A stretch of DNA of 64,000 nt from Diospyros lotus (lineage: Eukaryota > Streptophyta > Magnoliopsida > Ericales > Ebenaceae). Position numbers and translations under genes: made by a program. The DNA is taken from positions 22,342,433 through 22,406,432 of the forward strand of contig NC_068347.1 in assembly GCF_014633365.1 (NCBI RefSeq), in the 5' to 3' direction. The notes beneath the pieces are model-generated. The model had not been told where the DNA came from. It ran no database searches and worked only from the letters and a program-made list of their open reading frames with translations. Below are positions 1 through 10,982 of the stretch, piece after piece. The stretch's first letter is position 1. Each line of letters opens with the position of its first letter.

Positions 1-77
1 CAATCTTCTTTTACAAAACATTTCTTATGCTCAAGTAACTACTAGACTACAAGACTTGTAACAACCTGTTGGTGGGT

Positions 78-2132
78 CTAGATGTCAAGTGGTATTTTCT
101 TTCGAGCATTAGAAGTTTTGGTTCTTATTGAATTAAGTGTTAGAAATATTATAAATGTTAGTAATGGGGCAAATTAATGAAGATAATATTTGGTGTGGAA
201 AAGTCTCAAAGTTGTGGGCTAAATGAGTTTGGGTTTTATTTGAAATAGGCCATTTATAAGTATTTAAATTTTAAGTGTAAATGAATTAGGTTGAGCCTAA
301 ATTTCAAGAAAAGTCCATTGGGCCTTAGTTGGATTGGGCCATATAATTGGACTTGGGCTATGAGCATAGAAAGAGGTATCTTAATTAAAAATGAAACAAT
401 TAAGAAAATGAAAAAAAAATGACCTAAAGGACATGGAATATTTGAATTATGTGTGTGTTAAGTGAGGGGTAAATTAGGAAAGCCAAAAGAGGGGTTTGAT
501 TGGAGAGAGTTGGGAGATAACTACTCCCTCATTTCCTCATTTTCTTCTTTCTTGTTTTCTTGCTCCCTTATCCCTTTCCCGATTGTCTCTTCTTCCTCCA
601 TTCTTCTTCTTCATTGGAGCTTCAAGTGGAGAATTTCAAATTTTAAGGGGTGTCTTCATCTCTTTGGATTTGCAACCATCTAAGGCAAGTTCTCTTCCTT
701 CTTATTTCATATGCAAGATCTTCTTCTTCTTCTCCTTATGATTGTGTAAGTTCTTCTTCTCTTGTTTATCTTTTAATGCAAGTTCTTCAACCTTGTTTCC
801 ATCTTAGAAGACTTGTTTCTTTCATTTTTAAGTTGTTACTCTTAAATTCTTATTTTCGGATTCATTGACCATGCTATGTTCTTTGGCCTATAACTCCTTG
901 TGTTTATATTCAAATTGAGATCCGTTTGTTGGGTTATAAACTAGACATCTTAAGCTTCATTTTAGACACAAGAATAAATTTTTTTGACTAATATTTGAGC
1001 CCATGATAGCCTTGTAAATCCCTGCTAAGAATCTGGAAATTTTACTGCTTTCAAGCAAACTGACCTTGTTATACTCTTTAGGGTATAACTCTCTGTGGTT
1101 ATATTCAATTCAAGATTCGTTTATTTTGTGTAAACTAGACTCAATAATATTTGTTTGATAATTTTTTTAGAATTTTTGGCTGCGTTTTGAGCCTACACTA
1201 GCCTTGTTAATCCTTGCCCAGAATCTAGAATTTTTTTGCTTTATTTTTGGATAATTTGTTCTTTCTTCGATTTTTGGGGTATAGCACTTTGTGGTTATAT
1301 CTGAATTGTGATCTATTTATTTTTCTATAAACTACACATCATAGACTTCGATTCATATAAGATTTGAAATCTTTGGTTATAATTTGAACCCATAACTACC
1401 TTGTTGAATTCTATCTAGAATTCTGTAAATTACTGTTACGAATTCTGTCTTGTTTCGGTTCTTGTGGAATATCTCCTTGTGGTTATTTCTAATTTCAAAT
1501 CCAATTGTTGTTTCAGAAACTAGACTCATTAGGCTTTGATTTGATATATCGTTTGTGGCATTTGACCAAATATTAAGCCCTAATTGGATTTTTGAAAATA
1601 TGCTTGGAATCTGGAAATTTATGAAAAATGTTGTTATTCAATTCTTCCTATGTAGTTTATCCTTCCTATGTTTAAAATTATGATTTTTTTTGTCTATTTC
1701 CTTCCTTTTTTTAATTATTCTTGATAACCCTCATTTTTTGATAAAAGGGTTTTATTCTCCTTATTTCGTTAAATCTTGCAGTATTAATTGATTTTATTGA
1801 TGAACGTTGATAAAAATCTAAATAGGGTTTTGTGTCACCCTACATTACTTAAGGAATGGCATTTCATGATTAGGGACTAGTGTCATGCAAGATTTGGTGT
1901 TTCTTGCATGTAAAAATTTTGGTTCCTTGTGGTTGTTGTTGGGATAAAAATATACCGTAAATATTGGTTAGACATTTCTATAAGTATGAGTAAATAAATG
2001 TATTAAAATTTACCATGTGATCATGAGATAGTACACGTCTTAATTTATGTAATCGTGCATGTTAAGCATGATTTGAGATTTTTCTTAATCATTGAGGATC
2101 GATATAAAATTGGGACATACATATGTGATGCA
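78..2132. repeat. Direct repeat copy A (2.05 kb)
   Basis: This copy begins CTAGATGTCAAGTGG and ends TGTGATGCA, and matches 2788-4836 over its whole length with scattered substitutions and small indels. It is part of the composite LTR and non-coding. The short reading frames around 460-870 recur in copy B at 3213-3573 but are T-rich low-complexity sequence with no recognisable protein. Confidence 0.9.
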
Positions 2133-2787
2133 TGAGAATAAAATAGAAATGCAGGAGAACTTGCCTGATGAAAGGTGCAACCCTCAACCAACAACAGAAA
2201 CACGCAACAGTGAATGAAGAAGAAGTAATGCAACAATGAGCAGCAACATGGGTATATTATAGGCACTGAAAAGTGGAGATATAATCTGTGCATAAAGTAA
2301 AAGACAAGCAGAGAAGGCTGGATTGCATTGTTCCCCCCCCCCCCCCAAAAAAAAAAGATTGATTTGCCCCTCCTTTTTTGGTAACAGAAAAGCTTTTTGG
2401 GGCGTTTTTGACATTTGGCGACTATTTTTATTTTAATTTCTTTTTCTTCTTTCCTTTTTTTTTTTCACATTATAAATTTTAAATCTCTTTTACTATTGGG
2501 CCCAAGCCCAACCCAATAATTTATTTAACCCATCTCATAAACCCATGAACTCTCATTTAACTATTTAAATGGAGTCCCAAAATATTAATTTCAAAAATTC
2601 TTAAAAATTAGACCCATACACTTAAATTCATGATCCCATGCACCAAGAAAATTTCATATTAATCCAAAATCATTTTTTGCCATCAAAATAAATTGTTAAA
2701 ATACTTCAACCCATATTTAGAATGCCCTTGAGTTAAAATTAAATATTAAAAAAAAAAAACACCTAGACCCAATTTAGGGTCATTACA
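2133..2787. repeat. Spacer with LTR terminus ending TTAGGGTCATTACA
   Basis: The 655 bp between the two direct repeats end with CACCTAGACCCAATTTAGGG followed by TCATTACA, closely matching the right terminus of the LTR at 32755-37765. The terminus is on the plus strand, so it faces opposite to the composite LTR around it. It contains a C14-A10 homopolymer junction at 2333-2356. It is probably the 3' piece of an LTR of the same family; its own left end was not found. Confidence 0.55.
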
Positions 2788-4836
2788 CTAGATGTCGAGT
2801 GGTATTTTCTTTCAAGCATTAGACTTTTTGGTCTTTATTGAATTAAGTGTTAGAAATATTATATATATTGGTAATGGAGCAAATTAATGAAGAAAATATT
2901 TGGTGTGGAAAAGTTTCAAAGTTGTGGGCTAAATGGGTTTGGGCTTTATTTGAAATAGGCCATTTATAAGTATTTAAATTTTAAGTGTAAATGAATTGGG
3001 TTGAGCCCAAATTTGAAGAAAAGTCCATTGGGCCTTAGTTGGATTGGGCCATATAATTGGACTTGGGCTTGGGCTATGAGCATAGAAAGAGGTATCTTAA
3101 TTAAAAATGAAACAATTAAGAAAATGAAAAAATGACCTAAAGGACATAAAATATTTGAATTATGTGTGTGTTAAGTGAGGGGTAAATTAGGGAAGCCAAA
3201 AGAGGGGTTTGATTGGAGAGAGTTAGGAGACAACTCCTCCCCCATTTTCTCCTTTCTTGTTTTCTTGCTCCCTTATCCCTTTCCCGATTGTATCTTCTTC
3301 CTCCATTGTTCTTCTTCATTGGAGCTTCAAGTGAAGAATTTCAAATTTTAAGGGGTGTCTTCATCTCTTTGGATTTGCAACTATGTAAGGCAAGTTCTCT
3401 TCCTTCTTGTTTCATATGCAAGATCTTCTTCTTCTTCTCCTTATGATTGTGTAAGTTCTTCTTCTCTTGTTTATCTTTTAATGCAAGTTCTTCAACCTTG
3501 TTTCCATCTTAGAAGGCTTGTTTCCTTCATTTTTAAGTTGTTGCTCTTAAATTCTTATTTTCAGATTCACTAACCATGTTATTTTTTTGGCCTATAACTC
3601 CTTGTGTTTATATTCAAATTGAGATCCATTTGTTGGGTTGTAAACTAGACATTTTAAGCTTATTTTTAGACACAAGAATCGAATTTTTTGACTAAGATTT
3701 GAGCCCATGATAGCCTTGTAAATCCTTGCTAAGAATCTGGAAATTTTACTGCTTTCGAGTAAACTGATCTTGTTGTACACTTTAGGGTATAACTCTCCGT
3801 GGTTATATTCGATTCAAGATCCATTTGTTTTTGTGTAAACTAGACTCAATAATATTCGTTTGATAATTTTTTTAGAATTTTTGGCTGCGTTTTGAGCCTA
3901 CAGTAGCCTTGTTAATCCTTGCCCAGAATCTGGAAATTTTCTGCTTTATTTTTGGATAATTTGTTCTTGCTTCGATTTTTGGGGTATAATGCTCTGTGGT
4001 TATATCTGAATTGTGATCCATTTATTTTTTTATAAACTAAACATCATAGGATTCGATTCAATATAAGATTTGAAATTTTTGGTTATGATTTGGACCCATA
4101 ACTACCTTGTTGAATTCTATCTAGAATTCTATAAATTACTGTTACGAAATCTACCTTGTTTCGGTTCTTGTGGAATATCTCCTTGTGGTTATTTCTGATT
4201 TCAAATCCAGTTATTGTTCCAGAAACTAGACTCATTAGGCTTTGATTTGATATATCGTTTGTGGTATTTGACCAAATATTGAGCTCGAATCGAATTTTTG
4301 AAAATATGCTTGAAATCTGGAAATTTCTGAAAAATGTTGTTATTCAATTCTTCCTATGTAGTCTATCCTTCCTATGTTTAAAATTATGATTTTTGTCTAT
4401 TTTCTTCCATTTTTTGAATTATTCTTGATAACCCTCATTTTTGGATAAAAGGGTTTTATTCTCCTTATTTCGTTAAATCTTGCAGTATTAATTGGTTTTA
4501 TTGATGAACGTTGGTAAAAATCTAAATAGGGTTTTGTGTCACCCTACATTTCTTAAGGAATGACATTTCATGATTAGGGACTAGTGTCATGCAAGATTTG
4601 GTGTTTCTTGCATGTATAAATTTTGGTTCCTTGTGGTTGTTGTTGGGGTAAAAATATACCGTAAATATTAGTTGGACATTTCTATAAGTATGAGTAAATA
4701 AATGTATTAAAATTTACCATGTGATCATGAGATAGTGCACACCTTAATTTATGTATTTGTGCATGATAAACATGATTTGAAATTTTTCTTAATTATTGAG
4801 GATTGATATAAAATTGGGACATGCAAATGTGATGCA
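2788..4836. repeat. Direct repeat copy B (2.05 kb)
   Basis: This is the second copy of the 78-2132 sequence. It starts directly after the spacer terminus and continues without a break into the remaining LTR sequence up to 5613. It lacks the first ~20 bp (TGTAACAACC...) that precede copy A. No gene is visible. Confidence 0.9.
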
Positions 4837-5618
4837 GGATTAATTATACTAATTTACGCACCTATTATTTTACGCGGCGGCTATGTCTGCAGGTGAGAAA
4901 ATGATATTCTATGAGCGCTTGACGTGGGTGAGGTGGCCATCAATCCGATAGGCGAGACTCAAATTGTTATTGCTTGTTGATGTATTTTCGTTATGCATAT
5001 ATATTCATGTATGGATATACTGGCAATGGGAATTATGTGGAAAGTTCCTTACTATTGGTGCATATGCATAAGCATGGAAATAACTACATTATATGTATAA
5101 TAATCACTTCACGAGAAATTGACGTAAATGGAAAACTTATGAGTTGTATTATATTGATATCTTCTCATAGAGTTGTTTACTTTATTTCGACTTTTCATGC
5201 CTTTGATTCTATATCTCCATACTTCATAAATATACTTGTTGAGCCTTGTGGCTCACCTTGTTTACTCTCGTGTCATTCCAGGTAAATGTAAAGAAGTGGT
5301 TGAGGGCAAGCCCAGTAGGGCTAAAGCCCAGGGTTAGTGGTGTACAGAGACCTTCCAAACTAGATGGTCCATGTTAGTGTTTGTGATGAGGGCATATGTG
5401 AGGAAATTTTATGTTATAAAATTTGTTAGTACCCTTGTATTTTATTTTATGTAGGCTATGGTCTAAGATGTTGTAAACCTTTATGTTAGCTTCCGCTGAA
5501 TTTATCTAAGGATAGTAATATGGTGTGGTATATTATTGTTCTATATCACTCTTGTGATGACCTCTTTTCGGATATCCTATGCTACCGGGACTATCCGGGA
5601 GTGGGCCACTACAAGACT

Positions 5619-6169
5619 CCCTTGTTAGGATTCTTGCAACCACTGGTTTTTATACTTATAATTACAATAACTCCCAAAATTCCAAATTTATACTAATTAT
5701 ATTTTCGGGAAAAAAAATATAGAATCTTCCAATCACTTCCCTATAATAATAATAAGAATAAATTTAATGTCCTCCTAGTAAATTTGTAGCACCATTTAAA
5801 TCTCTTCTTGGTTGTAATTTTCTTAATCTTTATCCAAATCCCTTACCCAAGGCACTTGGGGCTATAAACTTGTTTGCCTTGGACAATCAAAATTTTCCAA
5901 CTATGATCCTTTGCATCATTTATTTAAATCTAGAATAAGACCCCCCTCCCCCCCCCCCCCCCCCCCCAAAAAAAAAAAAAAAAAAAAAAAATAGTTTGAT
6001 TTAATAGTAATTCACCCAACACATTAGGGTGCCATAAAAAAATAAAATTTTAAAGGATATATGCACATATATATAATAGCTTACCTTTATGAAAGACAAA
6101 ATGAAATTTCTAACATCTTCTTTTTCTTTTCTTTCTTTTAGTTGTTATACAAACCTTAGCTTAAGATTT
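5619..6169. other. AT-rich stretch with C20-A24 tract
   Basis: There is no gene here. At 5941-5991 there is a nearly pure run of C (one T) changing abruptly to 24 A. A similar C14-A10 junction occurs at 2333-2356. Confidence 0.6.
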
Positions 6170-6560
6170 ATAGATGAACAAATGTTCTCGTGAAGAAAGA
6201 TCTAGCTTATTTGTTGAGTATTCAGCAAAGACCAAATGAATCCTTGAAGCAATATTTTGAATACTTTCGGGTACGACCTTGGAGGTACGAGACCTACAAA
6301 CCAACTTGACGGTAGTTTCCCTAATGTAGCGGATAACATTCTTTCCACTTAGAGAATTCTTAGCCTTTGTTAACCATCTTCTTTGGTAGATATGTTTTCT
6401 CGAGCAAATAATTTTGTTGTGCAGATGGAGATACAGAATGTCTTTGAAGAAAAAAAGAGAGAGACAATCAGATGAGGGTCCCAACAAATATAAGAAACTG
6501 GCCGACCACGGGGAAGACTACCACAAGCTACAGTTCAGGAAATCCACACCTCTCTTTGAA
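6170..6560 (+). pseudogene. Decayed retrotransposon gag fragment
   Basis: Plus-strand translation gives a gag-like string containing YLLSIQQRPNESLKQYFEYF (compare IKQ.xGESLRDFVARF in the intact element of this window). After frame changes come VRDLQTNLTVVSL and then RERQSDEGPNKYKKLADHG, a charged stretch like the tail of plant gypsy gag proteins. Stops and at least two frameshifts break it. There is no accompanying protease or RT. The call rests on motif resemblance only. Confidence 0.45.
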
Positions 6561-6577
6561 TCAAATATCTCAAAATA

Positions 6578-6973
6578 CTCGAGTAACTAGTGAAGTTAAT
6601 CGAGTAAGTATGCTAGAATTTAGAAGTCCATGAAAAATCAATTGAGTAATATTTTGTGTGAGTTGCAAGTTAGTTGATTATGTGCTTTTAGCAAAATTCT
6701 CTTAGTCGAGTAACTTATGTATGCTTTCTATTTCTCGAAAATTATCGAGTAAAGCCTATTCTCAATCGACTAATGTGTTTCTAAAAGTCGAGTATCTTTT
6801 TGAGTTAGTCGAGTAAGGTTTGGACTGTCTTTGGCTAAGTTTTTGAACTTCAAAATTAATCGAGTATTAATTGTTTGTGCATGAGTTTTTTTTTTTTTTG
6901 TTAGTCGAGTAAGTTTGGCTTGGTGCTTAATGCATAGTCTCTGTGACTTATGAGTTAATCGAATAATGCTTGT
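6578..6973 (+). repeat. Clustered TCGAGTAA motif, probable copia LTR U3
   Basis: The octamer TCGAGTAA or close variants recur roughly every 30-60 bp, and again at 8245-8285 beyond an inserted LTR fragment. Similar motif clusters occur upstream of the TATA box in the copia solo LTR at 9642, so this is read as the U3 region of a related LTR whose 3' part is at 8165-9292. The left end of that LTR was not located. Confidence 0.5.
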
Positions 6974-8060
6974 GTTGCCCAAATAAATATCCAAAATGGA
7001 GGTGAATTGGGTTTTTCTAAAATTAATAATTTTGCTAATTTTGAAAAATCTTTAACATGTGATCTTATTAACTAGTGATTGCAATATAAGTTGAGAGATA
7101 AAATTAGGTAACCATAGAGAACATGAGAATTTTATAGAGGTTTGAACTCTTACGAGCCTATTTATCTCTCTCAAGACTGAGCTTGAGGTTCTTAAGATTT
7201 ATCTTAAGGTTCCACTAGGGAAAATCAATACTACCTTTTAATTAGAGTTAAAACCAATATACAATCCCTTGGCTTAAGCAAGAACCACTAGTACACAGTT
7301 AGCAAATACAATCTCCTCACAACATGTGAGTAACCATAACAAACTTACAACAAAAACAATCTCAAATAAGTTACCAACAATTTGAGAATCCACCAGCCTG
7401 CAAGCCTACAGCACTTGAACCTTCTCACCCTTGTTTAAATGCTTTTGTCAAGTTTGTTCATTATATTGTATTTTTTTTTTTTTTTGTCTCTCTTTCTCCT
7501 TCATATTCACCTTCTATTTATACATAATATCAGAGAAAATAGCTGTTACATAGAAAGAACAAAACAAAATTTGAATTTCAAAAGAAAACTTTAGATTCTT
7601 TAGCTCTAGCTAGCATCTGTTGACAACGTAGAACACAGTTAAGAGACATTTACACAAAAGTCAATTTGTGAGGGCTAAAGAAAAATTATTCTCTAGTAAT
7701 AGATTATATAATTAGTAAGAGATAATCAATCTATGACTTTGAGGAACAAGACGAAATTACATTTGAAAAATGATACACTTCGCATGTAATAGAAAAACAT
7801 GTAAAAATCACGACATTTAAAAATGACCGTTGAACTTCGATCAACTGAAGGCACAACTTAGCTTAACCGAAGTTGTCCAGTGACCAAATTCACAACTTTG
7901 GTCAAAACTTAGGCCAACCTAAGACAAAAGACTAACATTTTGGCTAACTTCGATTAACCGAAGGATAACTTCGGTCGACCTAAATGGCAGTCTACAAAAA
8001 TCAAGCATACTGCCTCACTTTAATCAACTTAGATAAAACATTAGTCGACCTAAGATACAT
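6974..8060 (-). mobile_element. Minus-strand copia-type LTR fragment
   Basis: On the minus strand this segment ends AAACCCAATTCACCTCC...., the reverse of GGAGGTGAATTGGGTTT at 6997-7013. That is the same 3'-terminal signature as the copia LTRs ending near 9292 and 13824. It contains its own cluster of CTTCGGT/ACCGAAG half-palindromes at 7820-8060. It appears to be inserted in the TCGAGTAA-bearing LTR, because that motif resumes at 8245. Exact ends and target duplication were not found. Confidence 0.45.
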
Positions 8061-8164
8061 ATATACAATAAATATAATTTTTTTTCTTTGCAAGAAGTTA
8101 ATTAAAATAAATTTATATTATAAGAATATTTTTGTTATTATCAAAATCTTTTTTATCTACCCTT

Positions 8165-9292
8165 GAGCCTAATAACTTGGTCATACTTGAATAAGCTTTA
8201 TATATAATCAATTGCCTAAATTATCCAATCGATTGGAGTACTATATTAGTCGAGTATCATTCTAACCCAATCGAGTAACTATTATCTATTTTTGAACATT
8301 ATAGCCGTTAGGCACATTCAATGCTTGGCAGTTTTTACTTTTCAAAACATTTAATGCATTTAAGACAACATGAGCTTTCTTGAATGAATTAATAAATATT
8401 GTTTAATGTTATTAGAGATAAAAAGTGGCAATTATGAGACAAATGAAACATTCAATTTGAATTCTACCATGTCAGCTAACATTTAATGTAGGAAATCTAT
8501 AAATAAGAGTGGAAACAGCTTGAAGAAGGTTACCGAACAACTTGCGTGATTTATACTAACTTCTAAGAGCTTAAAAAATCTTTCTACATTCTATTCTTGC
8601 TTCTCACATGCTTCTATTTAAAATCTTTTTGTGAGAATCCTTAGAGAGTGTGATTCATTTAAAAATCTTGTAACTTTCTCTGTCAAGAGAAGAGCATCTG
8701 TGCTTACTATTTTATTCACCCTTCTCTTGAGATATCTTTTCACAACCTTTTGTGAACTTGTAAAAGGTTACGCCTGATCCTTTAAAAGACAGTAGTTTCG
8801 GTTGAGTCTTGAAAAACTGAATGTATTGGTTATTGATGACCCTGTGAAAAGTTGGGGTTACAGCTACACTTAAGAAAAGCTGAGATTATTGCTAAGCCTG
8901 AAAAAACTATTGTGGATTGTTTAAATCCATGGTGAGGAGCCAAGAGAGTGGAGTAGACTAGTTGAGCCAAACCACTATAAAATTCTTTGTGTATGGTATT
9001 GTTTGTTTGTTTCTTTCTTTTTCTTTAGCATTTTCATTCTTATTTCAGCAAGTGTCATTTTTCCTATCAAATCTAGTTTCTCAAAAACTACTTTCTAACA
9101 CTTTAAGAGAATCAATCTTCTTACATAAAATTTATTTTACACTTTCTAAGTATCTTTTTCTGTTAAGGATATATTTAAAATATTGATGTTTTTAGATTGA
9201 AAAAGTATAAACGGTTTTATCCAAAGAAGTTCTTAAAAGTAGGAAAAGTTTTTGAAAACCCAATTCACCCCCCTCTTGGGTGTCCATATGAT
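8165..9292 (+). mobile_element. Copia-type LTR, 3' portion
   Basis: The stretch contains two TCGAGTA motifs (8245-8285), a TATA-like CTATAAATAAG near 8498, and a tail with GAGCCAAACCACTATAAA (shared with 13617-13635) and CCCAATTCACCCCCCTCTTGG. The same series of landmarks occurs in the copia solo LTR ending at 13824, so both belong to one superfamily. The right boundary near 9292 is approximate. Confidence 0.55.
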
Positions 9293-9520
9293 GTGTTTAT
9301 ATGCGTAGGTGCATACATACTACTCTTGATATATGATGTGTTTATATGCGTAGGTGCATACATACTGCTCTTGGGCCCCAAAGACCGTATGATGTATATC
9401 CAGGCCTTGGGTTGAGCTAAATGAGCCCCAAGGACCGTGGAATGTATGGTATGAGTGCATAAGCCTTGGGTTCAACAATTTTTGAATGGGCCCCAAGAGC
9501 CGTATGTATGCACCTACACG
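9286..9520. repeat. Short tandem repeats (45-bp x2 and GGGCCCCAA-type)
   Basis: A 45-bp unit beginning ATGATGTGTTTATATGCG occurs at 9288 and again at 9333. A second motif, GGGCCCCAA(A/G)AGCCGTATG or a variant, recurs three times near 9375, 9424 and 9490. This is probably part of the LTR into which the copia solo LTR at 9642 inserted. It is non-coding. Confidence 0.6.
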
Positions 9521-10669
9521 TGTGTTTATACTTTGATATATGATGTGAGTATTGTGGGCATATGTGCATGTGTACATTTTTTTGAGATGTGGTGAAGCAT
9601 AGTGTGGGTGCACTTAATACGAGTAATTCCATTCTACTTAATGTTGTTCTACTTTTGTATACTTAGTTTTGATGATAAAAAACATATTTTATTAAATCTT
9701 AAGTCATGAATCAAGGTGGTGGTAGTTTTCAACATAAATCAATTTCAATATCAAGTATTACTGTGTGAGAATGAAAACCAAATGAATTTCAAGTATCGAG
9801 ATTTCAAAGTCATATTTTTCTAAGTCTGGAAGGTTAGCACCTTATAAGGAGACATATATGAAAATGTTTTCCTTTTAGAAAACTAACTCCCAGTAATTCA
9901 ATAGCTAACATTCATTGGTGATAAAATGATTTTTAACGATTTTTTCAAGAAATAGAAAGTGTATATCTTGGAGGTGGTAAAATCGCAAAATCCTATGTTC
10001 TTACTAAAACCCAAATTCTACTTTCTTATTCTTATAGATTTTGATTTTTTAGATATTTTTATTGAATCCAAATGGGGGGTACTTTCTTATTTACATTTAT
10101 GTATTAAAATAAATGAAAGGTAAAATATAAATTAAACAAAATGAGGACATTTACTTAAACTAAAGAAATGTAAATATCTTGTGATGTTTTGTATCAATCA
10201 AGTGTGCTTCTTCATGTTATCAGTTGAGTTTTCAATTTTTCATAATGGATAGTCAACTATGTGGTTCTATGCTATCGACTATGCCCTAGGATAGTCAACT
10301 ATGCTTGATTGTTCTGTAGACTATATGTGGCTTCTGTCGATTATATTTCATTCTGTCGACTATTGTGTAAGGATAATCGACTATGCTATTTCTTCTGTCA
10401 ACTATGTTTGTTCATGAATTTCAAAATTTTCCTTGTATTTTTAATCTGTCGACTATGTAAAAGGATCTGTCAACTATGAGAAGTTTTGGTTGAGAAATAG
10501 TCGACTATTCTTTCTTGTCTGTCGACTATGCCTTAGTTTTATTTGAAGAAATAGTCGACTAACCTATTTGATCTGTCGACTATGTGTTTCACAGAAACTT
10601 ACAACAACTAGTTTTTCAAATCCCAACAGTCACAAACAGCTACATTTCTCTTCAATCTTTTGGGATGCC

Positions 10670-10677
10670 TATATATA
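10670..10677 (+). promoter_or_regulatory. TATA box of copia solo LTR
   Basis: TATATATA follows the TCGACTAT cluster and precedes an R-like region, as expected of a U3 promoter. Confidence 0.55.
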
Positions 10678-10982
10678 CAATTCATGGATGATCAAGAAAT
10701 GGCTAATGGATGGGAACAAGTTGATTTAAAGAGTTCAAATCATTTTCACTCGAGCTTATAAAATTTGTGCTTTCACTGTTGTATTTTTCTCTCTTCAAGT
10801 CTTTGATCTAAATCTATATACATTCATTTAAGCCTTGTTTAATCTTGAGAGACATTGTAACTAAGAGATTCTTCTCTTAGATTCTCTCTAATTATATATT
10901 TCTTGTATTTCCTAACTTGTGTAGCTAGAGGGCCCATTTAATTGGGAGGTTTGTAAATTTCCTAGTCGAGGACTAGAGGACC

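Larger units (their letters stand above)
57..5613. mobile_element. Composite solo LTR, TGTAAC...CACTACA, AGACT target duplication
   Basis: The stretch begins TGTAACAACC and ends GGCCACTACA, and is flanked by the same 5 bp, AGACT, at 52-56 and 5614-5618. Its right-hand ~800 bp, read on the minus strand, resemble the left part of the LTR at 32755-37765 (shared pieces around GTACACCACTA and the TAGCATAGGATAT terminus), and its first ~25 bp resemble the reverse complement of that LTR's right end. It is therefore a copy of the same LTR family in opposite orientation. The expected LTR length is about 2.8 kb; the excess of about 2.7 kb comes from an internal 2-kb direct duplication plus a 655-bp spacer. 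No gag or pol is visible, so it is a solo LTR. How the internal rearrangement arose is unresolved. Confidence 0.75.
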
